Below, one piece after another: positions 55,529 to 64,000 of a stretch of 64,000 nt of DNA. Made by a program: the position numbers and the translations under genes. The stretch is from Synchiropus splendidus (lineage: Eukaryota; Chordata; Actinopteri; Syngnathiformes; Callionymidae): the NCBI RefSeq assembly GCF_027744825.2, contig NC_071342.1:22288501-22352500 (forward strand). The letters run 5' to 3'. A model generated the notes under the pieces. The model did not search any database. It saw only the letters and a program-made list of their open reading frames with translations, and was not told where the DNA came from. How positions within the stretch are numbered: position 1 is the stretch's first letter; the number at the start of each line of letters is the position of its first letter.

Positions 55529-55726
55529 CAACCCGTCCTCACACCATGGCGTCATCGATTGACGTCGGGAAAGTGGACTTTTGCCATCTACACTGACGCC
55601 GAAGGCAGCGTTCAGCGTCGCATGTTGATGTATTAGACTTGGGATGGTCTTTCATTCCACGTGAAACAACCCCTCAAACATGTTCCAAACGTCACTATAT
55701 TACGCCATGGGAGTGAAAATGTGTTG
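55529..55726. mobile_element. Foldback MITE, copy 4 (short)
   Basis: CAACCCGTCCTCACACCATG at the left and ATTACGCCATGGGAGTGAAA ATGTGTTG at the right are inverted copies. The left arm continues GACGTCGGGAAAGTGGACTT, CTGACGCCGAAGGCAGCGTT and CAGCGTCGCATGTTGATG. Most of the central and right-inner sequence found in copy 1 is missing, giving 198 bp. Confidence 0.75.
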
Positions 55727-56390
55727 TCAAGTAATCTCGTGTTAAAGCTAAAAAATGGCCGCCTCAAAACGTTCCCCTGATATTGAAAGAGCAATGCGGA
55801 CAAGAGAACGTCTTTCCGATTCCAACCAATAACAATATCAATCTTTGAAGCGTGTAGAGTAGTTGAAATGAATATGTTTGTTCATGAAACCAAAACTGTG
55901 TCGTCTTGGAAAGACAAGAAAGAAGAGAAAACGGTGCAGGAAAATGGTCAATAAGCCACTTATTCAAGTGATTTTCCTGACTGAGTCAGGTCAGGTGGAC
56001 ACATTCATTTCAACCTGACACGATCCTGAGCACCACACACGCCGTGACCACCTGAATACCAAAGCTCTGACTCTTCCTCCTCATGAAATCCGTGAGTGAG
56101 AGCTGCGAACGTGCGACGTCTGCCGCCACGATCGTGCGAGAACCTGAATTCTTCAGGACTGTTTGACCAGTTGAGTCCAGGGATGTGTATAGCATTGACG
56201 GCAGAACGCAGCGTGTGCCTCCCCACCACCCACACTCTCACCCTGCCATGCAATTTAGATGAGCTCCTCAAATCCAGCATGAAATTAAATTTGCGACTTG
56301 GACCACAAACCCCCCCCATGACACACACACGCGCTCCTCTGATGGCAGCCGCGATAGCACGCCGCCGCCTGTGTGTGTGTGCGTGTGCTC
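55727..56390. other. No gene recognised
   Basis: Unique-looking sequence with a short AC run near 56321 and a GT run near 56371. Confidence 0.5.
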
Positions 56391-56540
56391 ATAACTCTAA
56401 CTCAATAAGTAGCCGTGCAATAGCCATCGATATCTTGCACCGCGCGCCGCATTGTGCCTGATTTATATTTATCTGAACAGCGCGACACGCTGGCTGATTC
56501 TGGATTGATTGCCGTGATGGACGGTCCACATCAGTGCAGG
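56391..56540. promoter_or_regulatory. Candidate CNE
   Basis: CTCAATAAGTAGCCGTGCAA, TAGCCATCGATATCTTGCAC, GATTTATATTTATCTGAACA and GGATTGATTGCCGTGATGG form a compact unique block. ATCGAT and GATATC palindromes are included. Motif content only. Confidence 0.3.
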
Positions 56541-57320
56541 TTGGATCTCACGCCGACACGTCCGTCACCCTCCTCCATACTTCTCCATATTACCCTCGCC
56601 GTGCTGAATAATAGAACCTTTCCAACAATAACAATAATGCTAATGGAGACCAGCATTACCCCGCCATCATGGCACCTTCATGGCAGGACACACACACGCA
56701 CACACACACACACACGCACAGTTCAGTCAGCACCGGGTCTGGCCCAATCACGTCAGCCCGTGCCCCCCTCATTTGCATAAAACAATTACCCTGGGCGGAC
56801 TCGGGGTTCAATGTCGTCTAGACGACATGTTTCAGTGTGTGTGTGTGTGTGTGTGATGGAGATGGGGACACAGTAGGTTGGTTGTAAATTAGCTGGGGTA
56901 CGGTTGCGCGGGCACTGGCCGCATCACATCACCCTGAGGCGCACGGGGCTTGGAAGGATTTATTCACATAGATAACTCACACACACACGTATGCAAATGA
57001 GCAGCCCGGACACACACACACACACACGCACAGGGGGTGTTGGGACTGCAGGTAAGAATTCTAGTGGCGGGAGTTTGTGAGAGCGCGCACTCGTCCGCGT
57101 CTTCACTCTTCCTCTCAGCTCTCAACACCCCATTATTTTCTGCTACTGAGCCGCGGCGATCAATAGGCGCAACACACCGGGCATCTGATAGAGGAGGGAC
57201 GCGCCGCTCCCGCCGACCCCAGTCTGCGCTCAAATGAAAAGCAGAGCGGCGAACACAACATTTATCTGGACCAGCTTTTGTTCATGAGGGTTTGTGCTAA
57301 GAAACAATCAGCGTGGCCTG
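56541..57320. repeat. Unique DNA with several AC/GT microsatellites
   Basis: AC arrays lie at about 56690-56718 and 57009-57030, and a GT array lies at 56836-56855. Between them are CTGAATAATAGAACC (56602) and AATTACCCTGGGCGG (56784). No gene is supported. Confidence 0.6.
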
Positions 57321-57327
57321 ACAGAGA

Positions 57328-57349
57328 CACACACACACACACACACACC
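57328..57349. repeat. (AC)n microsatellite
   Basis: About 11 AC units. Confidence 0.9.
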
Positions 57350-57811
57350 TGATCATCGGATCAAGTACTGAGGAGCGGAGCGAGTTCCCTGACGTGGACA
57401 GGGCCGTAGCCTACTGTGATAAGAGGACTGGAGCCTTGCTTTGATCTGGACCAGTGGCTGGTTCCTCAAGGGCCTCCTGGTGGTGGGGCTGATAAACCTG
57501 GTGGTGGGGTTGAGTCAAAGCTGTGGAAATTTTAGAATCCACACCCCTGACTTTTGGTCTTGGGGTTAAACGTCTCTTGTGTAGATTCAGGCGTTTCTGA
57601 GACTCGGGTGACAGCTTTGATTCAACCCCAGAACAACTGCCCCGTGCTTCCACAGGCGAAGGTTTTGACTGGAGTCTGTCAGATGGTTGGTCAGGTTCAT
57701 CTCTGATGAAAACTTCTGGGCTGTGTTGTTTCACTCTGGTAAGAGTCACAGCATTGCATCAAGTTGTCAGAGCCTTGGTGCAACTCTCCGCAGCCAGGAG
57801 CCCTGGTGAAC
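57350..57811. other. No gene recognised
   Basis: CCTGGTGGTGGGG occurs twice near 57478 and 57499. The minus-strand frame (57749-57411) has no domain. Confidence 0.5.
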
Positions 57812-57885
57812 CAACCCATCCTCACTCCCATGGCATTGTGTACTGACAATGGGAAAGTTGGCTTTTGCATTGATGCATAGTGAGT
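57812..57885 (+). mobile_element. Foldback MITE, left-end fragment
   Basis: CAACCCATCCTCACTCCCAT GGCATTGTGTACTGAC, GGGAAAGTTGGCTTTTGC and GATGCATAG follow the left arm of the family. The right arm is missing. A GT run follows at about 57920. Confidence 0.65.
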
Positions 57886-57974
57886 TTTAATGGAGTAAAA
57901 ATCATTTTCATTCCTGTTTTGTGTGTGTGTTCTAGCAGTACTTGCAGTGACCAATCCTTGGAAACACACCTCCT

Positions 57975-58370
57975 TGTGTGCACATTATTTGCTACATACA
58001 AGTTTAAACCTCAATTGGAGGAGTAAAACTTCAAACTAACCATCTCCTTATATTTAAATGTAAGTTTGGTGTAGGTCCTGTTTCAGGTGAGCCATTTGTT
58101 TTGGATAGTTAGGTTTAGGGTGAGAGGCTGGGAAAAGCATTAGATCAATGAGTGGTACCCAAAAAAACATGACAAGACAGACAAGCCACCTTCTTGTAAG
58201 GACATTTTGAGCTGTCCTCACAAGGTTTAGAGGGATAAATGTCAGTAAAAGCAGTTTATTATAACTGGGTTTCAGTTTGGTTCAGAGTCCTGGTTCAGGT
58301 GAGTCATTTGTTTTCAATGGTAAGGTTTAGGGAGAGAGGCTGGGGAAAGGGTTGTGAAAGCTGAAAAGTT
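57975..58370 (+). repeat. Microsatellite-associated repeat, copies F1 and F2 in tandem
   Basis: CAGGTGAGCCATTTGTTTTG with GGTTTAGGGTGAGAGGCTGG (58085-58135), then ACAAGCCACCTTCTTGTAAG, GTTTCAGTTTGGTTCAGAGT and GGTGAGTCATTTG with GAGGCTGGGGAAAGGGTTGT (58185-58355). The second unit is close to copy A at 1179. Confidence 0.75.
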
Positions 58371-59245
58371 CACATGGAAATCGTCACCATTCGATGCCTT
58401 GGGAGTGACAGTGTGTTGTGGCTGCTTCCTACCAGCTGAGGGATTCACTCTGAACTCGGTTCAAGGACATCGAAGCCTGAATCATTTGCCATCTTCAACT
58501 TGAGTAACTTGAGACATCAGACTAACATAAGGAACTCTCTTCTTTTGTCCTGGAGCTCAAGCAGATTGTGACCCACAGGTCACATTTGGGTAAAAGAATC
58601 GAGCAGCATCGCTCAAATCTTAATGGCCATTACGGTGAGAGACGAGGCGTTATTGTCGACTTCTCAGTTGTGAGCAGGAGATCAGCCGAACGTGTCCTCC
58701 TCGTGGCTACAGACACGAGCTTCACGGTGGGCTCGGACTCCCACACTGCTCATAAATCTGAGATCATCTTCCCAAACATTTAAACTCTCGTCTGCTCACT
58801 CCTCTGGAACGACATCATCGTCCTGTTATTGCCGTTGTTTAGTCGACACCGCTGCGACGTACATGCCATTTGATACAGCTCAACTTTTGAAATATGTCGA
58901 CAAATAAAATCTTATGGAGCATGTTTTTATGGACTATGAAATAACACCTATTATGAACAGTCAACGAGCTCGGAGATGGAAGTATTCGACATATATTTGG
59001 AGCTGTACGTCGATAAATTGAGTGGAATTGATGCACATCTGTAGGAGCTCAGCCAAGACACGTTGGGGAATAATAAATCGACTTTTTTATGGATTTCACT
59101 TTGAGTCCAGTCTAATCAGATAGTGATCATAATAACATCAATAAAGTGCCTGTTTATGGGTGGTAATCTTGTATCAGTGTGTTTCTGTTTGTTTGAAAGT
59201 AACATGACTTTAGAATAAAGCAAAATATGGTGGTGTCTGGTGACT
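58371..59245. other. No gene recognised
   Basis: Unique-looking sequence. Confidence 0.5.
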
Positions 59246-59770
59246 GGCTCGGGAGTCCGCTGCGCCCCCTGCTGTGCAGCCTCGCACCGCTCCGCCTCAG
59301 GCCATGTCCTTTTTTCCTCCTCAGCTGGGGGCGCTCTATGCAAAACAGCTGGTTTGTGACCCACGACGAAGCACCACAACCTTCTCTTCTTCTTCTGGAC
59401 TGCTGCGCTCCTGTTCCCGGTCCCCAGCACCAGTCTCCTGCAGGTTCCGGCTGCTCACCTCAGTGTTCTGGAAGTTTGAGAAGTTGTTTTTGAACCATGT
59501 TGTGTGCCCAGACGGCGATCAGACCCTTTACTGCCTGGCATCTATCATGTTTGTGTGGAGTCGCGCTGTACATGTAGTTTCCAGCATCTAGCACCGAGTC
59601 GCCTGAGGTGAGAAGCTCACCTCCCGCTAAGAGTTTCCCCAGACAAACTGCAGCTCTCCAGTCCGGATCAGGTCCGCGACCAAATCCTGACTGGCTTGTG
59701 TTCACATCTGGGACTTCTGAGTCGAACGCACTTTGTCTCGAGACAGAACCCGTAGTGTGAAACCACCCTT
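59246..59770 (+). mobile_element. TIR element, family 4, copy 2
   Basis: GGCTCGGGAGTCC, TGCGCCCCCTGCTGTGCAGC, AGCTGGTTTGTGACCCACGA, GTTGTTTTTGAACCATGTTG, TGGAGTCGCGCTGTACATG and CTGCAGCTCTCCAG match the element at 42394 in the same order. The right end reads AGTGTGAAACCACCCTT. The left terminal repeat (GGGGCTTTTCACACTG) is missing, so this copy is truncated at its left end. Confidence 0.75.
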
Positions 59771-60020
59771 ACACTGACAGCTGGCAGTGAACGCTGCAGT
59801 TTGTATCTTCCTGTGCCACCGTGAATGACGCTGGGAGCTCGATTGTTGAGATTATTACCCAGTTAAGAGCTCCGTACGTGATTAAAAAGGTCAAGTGTGA
59901 CGCCCTTCACATCGGAGCAGGATAGCATTGGTGGCGGGAGGGAGCGCATGCGACACCCCGGGCTCCGATGATTAATGGTAAAAAGAAAATAATGCAACGT
60001 GAATCACAGCGAGAAAAAGA
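59771..60020. promoter_or_regulatory. Candidate CNE
   Basis: GATTGTTGAGATTATTACCC (59841), CGTGATTAAAAAGGTCAAGT (59877), CGATGATTAATGGTAAAAAG (59966) and AAAATAATGCAACGTGAATC lie in unique DNA. GGTCAAGTGTGACG contains a nuclear-receptor/T-box-like half site. Motif content only. Confidence 0.3.
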
Positions 60021-60156
60021 CAAGTCCAACTCAGGATAAATGAAGTGGAGCAGGCGGATCTATAGAGTCCTCTGACGGCACATATATACATATCAACGCA
60101 GCAATGAAAATGAACTTGTGCTATTGAGACACTTGCTTCTTTATGCTCGACCGTAC

Positions 60157-60173
60157 ACACACACACACACACA
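60157..60173. repeat. (AC)n microsatellite, short
   Basis: About 8 AC units. Confidence 0.8.
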
Positions 60174-60179
60174 CGTGGG

Positions 60180-62155
60180 GAATCTGGGTGCTTAATCAAT
60201 GTCACCGCTCAATCAATAGTCCAGTCCCATGTGACGGGCTCCCCTGCTCTTCCTCGCTTCTTTTCTCCTATTTCCAGCCGTTCTTTTGACTTCCATGATC
60301 ATTTTTCACTCTTCAGCCGCGCTCGTCACCTTCCCAGGGCCCCGGAGCCGCGGTGAAGGGCACATGGTGCTGGTCAATACTGAGGCTGGACCGCTGAAGT
60401 ACGGGAGAGACTCGCCTCTGGAACTCATGGGCTTGTATTGAGAGTGTCGTCTCACTTGAATAGGCGCCGTCAGTGGCGCTCCTCCGCTGGCCTCGGTTCT
60501 GTTCCGTCAACCTGGGACCTCATGGTCTCCTCCAAGAAAGCCCTCACTCAGAATCCCTATCTGCAGTGACCAGGTCTTCCAGGACCAGTCACATGGCCCC
60601 AGTCTACTTGGAGTGGTTCCTCACATACCATGCTTTGATGCAGTAGATCTGTTGGTGTAAACCGCTCTTTTAAATCCACACGACGGATCAGACATACTGC
60701 AGCGCCATCTGGTGAAAATCTAAAAAATCTGGCTTCCCCCATCGACTCATCGCTCCAGGAAGTGACCAGCCCAAGATCCTTGGATCGATCACATGAACAA
60801 ATGTGGTGGACACTGGTGTCACCATAAAATGTAACAGTAGACACAGTTGTAGACTCAAAACCATCCACACTGTCGAAGAACGTACTCTGTGACTCATGGG
60901 TTAGAGGTTCCATTAGGTAGGTGGAGTCAGTATTTTCAGAGGTGGCCCACCTGGTGTTTCCAGGTCAAGCTAAAGAAAAGCATTGACCATGTTCATCCTA
61001 AAGCTTGGGTGGGTTTGTGTGCACGTGCATGTGCACGCAAGCGTGTAAACCCCGCTGCCACTCTGTCGATGGTGTCAGAAGAGATTTGGCAAATGGTAGA
61101 ATAAGATGGCAAGAGGGAACATGGGCTGTGTGACCTGTCACTGGTTATGGCTAGTGTGCGTGTGCACAGACTGTAAGTGTGGGTGTGTGTGTGCGTGTGT
61201 GTGACTAGGCCGCCCTGAAGCTGCAGATTTGATCTTTGCAAAGGCTAACATCTGTCGTGTGTCATTTTACAGAGATTGATGACAGTTACCAGAATGGAAG
61301 GGTGAGGAAGAGGAAGGGGAAGGGGTGAGGCCATGTCTAGGACAGCGAGTGGTGGATGAGGGGCCAGTGTGGTTGGCTGACGGGGGCGGGGGGTGATGGG
61401 AAGATGGATTGCAGCGGACGGGTCACTGAAGGCCCAGACCAGGCTGAATGTTGCAGAGTTGGACGGAACAGTGGTGACAGATTGATTTGTTTGAACCCTC
61501 CGCATTACATTTCGGGAACACACACCAGCAAACCTCTTGTTGTCTTTCTGCCGTTTGTCGTTCACACACTTGGCGGTGACTCATCCGAAGCGAGGCAGAT
61601 TCTTCTTAACTGTCAGAAGGAGGCAGAGCTGCAGCATCCCTTCAACTGTCACTTGTGGAATCTCCAACCTGGGCGAAAATGACTCATGGAATTGCCACGC
61701 TCCGTGGGGAGTTCCCAGGGTGAGAATCCAACCCGTGGTTCAGAGCCAACATGAGTCACACTGGCAGTTAAACATAATCCAGTCTCATCCCGAGTCCCGC
61801 TCCAAAATACTGTTCAGGGTTTCTAGTCCAAGTTCCGACACGCCATTCAGTGGGTGAGAAAGGAGGAAAGAGCTGAGGGAAAAGGTTTGTAGTCTGTCTG
61901 GGTGTCTGTCACCTCAGTCATCCAGGGGAGACTCAGAGTAGAACCACTGCCCCTCCAGGAGAAGATAGTTGAGGAGAATCTGAACCAGGTTTTGGACTAT
62001 AAGCTGCACCATACCAAACCCATTTAAGGTCCACAACGAACATCAAAGACATCCACAAAGCATTAGCATACATAAAAAAGGAAGACAAATACCAATAATA
62101 TACCATCAAATATCAGGACAGGTAGAGGCTCACACGCTTGCCTAGCAGAAAGAAG
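60180..62155. other. No gene recognised; GT-rich near 61180-61205
   Basis: Unique sequence, with overlapping frames on both strands at 60557-60913 and 61245-61857 and no known domain. A GTGCACGTGCATGTGCACGC run lies near 61019. GGACTATAAGCTGCACC at 61996 is a fragment of the repeat described at 53945. Confidence 0.45.
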
Positions 62156-62160
62156 GTTCC

Positions 62161-62806
62161 TGTCATGTTCTGCACTCTGTGCTCTCTTATTCCCCCTGTA
62201 GTTTCCTTTTCCTGTGTTCCATCCAGCTTAATGGCAGCGCAGCTGGAGCTCATCCCGTCATCAACTCTCCTGTGGATATCACCTGGCCAGCTCCACACTG
62301 CTAGATGGTCACTTCGTGTCATTCCGCAAATCTCCCAAGACTTATATTCCTTGTTGTGCTACTGAATTTTCTAGATTTCTGCGCGCGCTTGAATTTCTCT
62401 TCAGCCGCTTCCTGAGTTTTGCTTTCTCCTCCTTGCTCCGCTTCTGTTTTGATGTCCTCAATTCTTTAGCCAGACCACGTGTGAGTCTTGTTATACTCAC
62501 CTTTTCATTTATCGATTGCTTAGATTTTTCCCTTCGTGTGAGTTTGAGTGTTTCTCCTCCACGTAGCGCTTTCAGCTGATCTGGACCTCGTGAGTTTGTA
62601 TCCGAGCGAGTTTGAGTTCTCCCTGTTTTTGACCGTTGAATCCAATTCACCTCTCTTTTGTTACAGATTTTTCCCCAGTCCCTCTGTGTATTTCCCGGTT
62701 CGTGTTTTGACTCCTTCAGTTCCTGTCTTCGTCGTGATATTTTTTTTTTTTTATTAAATTTTGGTTTTTTTACCGATTCATCTCAGGTGAGCGCGTCACA
62801 AACGCA
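62161..62806 (+). mobile_element. LTR-like segment, different family
   Basis: It starts TGTCATGTTCTGCACTCTGT and is T/C-rich on the plus strand. It has a TTATTAAATTTTGG poly(A)-signal-like word near 62752 after a T run, and may end near GCGTCACA (62806). The layout (TGTCA start, pyrimidine-rich body, ATTAAA near the end) resembles a fish retrotransposon LTR. However, the flanks GTTCC and AACGC do not match, so the ends are unproven. Confidence 0.4.
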
Positions 62807-63190
62807 GGACAATAATAACAAGTGACTACATTTTGCATTGTTTTACAGATTGACTGCTGATACTGTGTTTGAGAAGCTCAAGCTCACGTCTCCAGACTCA
62901 CCACTTGCTCTCCTCCCGGTTTAAGGTGGTCAGTTCTGCTGATGGCTCAATGAACCCCACAAAAGCAACCGATCCGACTCACGATTCCTGAGGATGCTAC
63001 TGACAGCATTCAAAATGGTTGACTTTAAACTGATGGATTTCTCTTTAACTGACCATCAGGAATGTTCATGGCTCCATAACCAGGATCAGCGACTCAAAGC
63101 TTGGGTCACCATCTGGCAGCGTTGCTCAGGTGTTAAGGTGCTCAGGACGATAAGCTGCACCTGCAACAGTTTAGGCTAAATTGTGCGGCA
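62807..63190. other. No gene recognised
   Basis: Unique-looking sequence. Confidence 0.5.
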
Positions 63191-63740
63191 AACGGCAGCC
63201 AGACGGCGTGAATGTCCGCAATGTAGCTTCATTGAAATCAGCGATTACGCTGTCAACATTAGAAGAGTCGCCAGCGACGACGGCGGCACTGTACCGCCAT
63301 CATCTTTTCTCCGTCCTCTTTTCATGAGGCTCTCAATGTGTCCGCGGGGACGAGTCCCTGACTGCTGAACACACAGCTGTCTGAAATAAAAAGCAAAGAC
63401 CTAATTAACTCGGGTGGAGATATTATCCAAACAGAGTGAAAGAGAAGCTACACTCCTTTAAAGCTCAGTTAGCACGGGTCACGCTCCATGAATTATTCAG
63501 GCTGGTCGCCGGCTTGCAGAGTGAGTTTTAAGTGGACAATGACCCCGCGCGCACTCATTTAGCCTGCGCCTCCGCTAACAAGGCTAAGTATTCAGCGACT
63601 CTCCACTAACAAGCTAATGGAATTTCAATCAAGAGAATGAACTGAATGGTTTAGCATGGGCAGGCCTCGCTCTTGCCCTCTATACACACTCACATATCAA
63701 TATTCAATTAGATCTGTGGGCTTTCCGCCGGCCTTGTTAA
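63191..63740. promoter_or_regulatory. Candidate CNE cluster
   Basis: GAAATCAGCGATTACGCTGT, GACCTAATTAACTCGG (63398), CATGAATTATTCAGGCTGG (63487), CTAATGGAATTTCAATCAAG (63614) and TATCAATATTCAATTAGATC (63695) lie in unique DNA. AATTA cores recur at a high rate. Confidence 0.35.
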
Positions 63741-64000
63741 GTAAGAAGTTGTGTAGAAAGGAAGCTAGCAAAGGCCAAAAGGCTAGGTCCAGCCGAGGGT
63801 CGCAAACATAAAAAGCAGTCCATAACTTTCCCTGTAATCACAACCTTGGCTCGGAAAATAGCTTTTGGAGGAAGGAAGCAAGCAAACGCACTGGAGGAGG
63901 AGAAAAAAAAAAACCTTGCTCCAAGCAAGGGTTATGAAAAATAATCACCCATTTGCAAACTCCAACACCATTACAGTCATGGATATTTCATTTATCTGCA
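63741..64000. other. No gene recognised; may continue past the window
   Basis: An A run lies near 63904. The last 80 bp (ATAATCACCC, CATTTGCAAACTCC, GATATTTCATTTATCTGC) have CNE-like words and are cut by the window edge. Confidence 0.4.

Overview
This 64 kb window looks like non-coding DNA from a ray-finned (teleost) fish, probably a percomorph. The evidence is many (AC)n/(GT)n microsatellites, teleost-type interspersed repeats, LINE-tail-like sequences and non-autonomous elements, with no bacterial gene organisation. I found no protein-coding exon, tRNA, rRNA or CRISPR array that I can defend. The open frames are short, lack recognisable domains, and often lie inside repeats. The organism call is inference, and I cannot name the species or the nearest gene.

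Layout. 1-5 kb: single-copy DNA, a microsatellite-associated repeat, a degraded teleost repeat, and a purine/pyrimidine-rich block ending in a 36-base C run. 5-13 kb: mostly unique sequence with candidate regulatory blocks. 13.8-16.3 kb: a foldback MITE and a second partial copy that shares flanking DNA with it. 20.0-20.95 kb: a 3-copy tandem duplication. 22.3-22.9 kb: a solo LTR with perfect target-site duplications (TSDs). 26-31.6 kb: candidate regulatory DNA, further repeats, a long MITE copy and a minus-strand LTR. 33.86-35.04 kb: a 150-bp minisatellite with 8 units. 35.2-35.65 kb: an inverted-repeat element. 38.5-39.96 kb: a solo LTR nested in an older repeat. 40.54-40.99 kb: a small transposon with terminal inverted repeats (TIRs) and TSDs whose interior is a palindromic, EcoRI-site-rich satellite. 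42.4, 47.2 and 59.2 kb: three copies of another TIR element. 50.8-51.4 kb: a second plus-strand solo LTR with TSDs. 53-64 kb: unique DNA, microsatellites, MITE copies and an LTR-like segment.

Between the repeats lie blocks of 100-600 bp rich in homeodomain, octamer, SOX and E-box type words (TAATTA, TTTGCAT, AACAATG and similar). These look like the conserved non-coding elements (CNEs) of gene deserts around developmental regulators, but conservation cannot be tested from one sequence, so they carry low confidence.

The best-supported results are structural: four copies of one solo-LTR family, three with exact 5-bp TSDs; a nested insertion giving a relative age; a satellite captured inside a TIR element; and a 150-bp minisatellite that is open on both strands but whose unit variants argue against coding.
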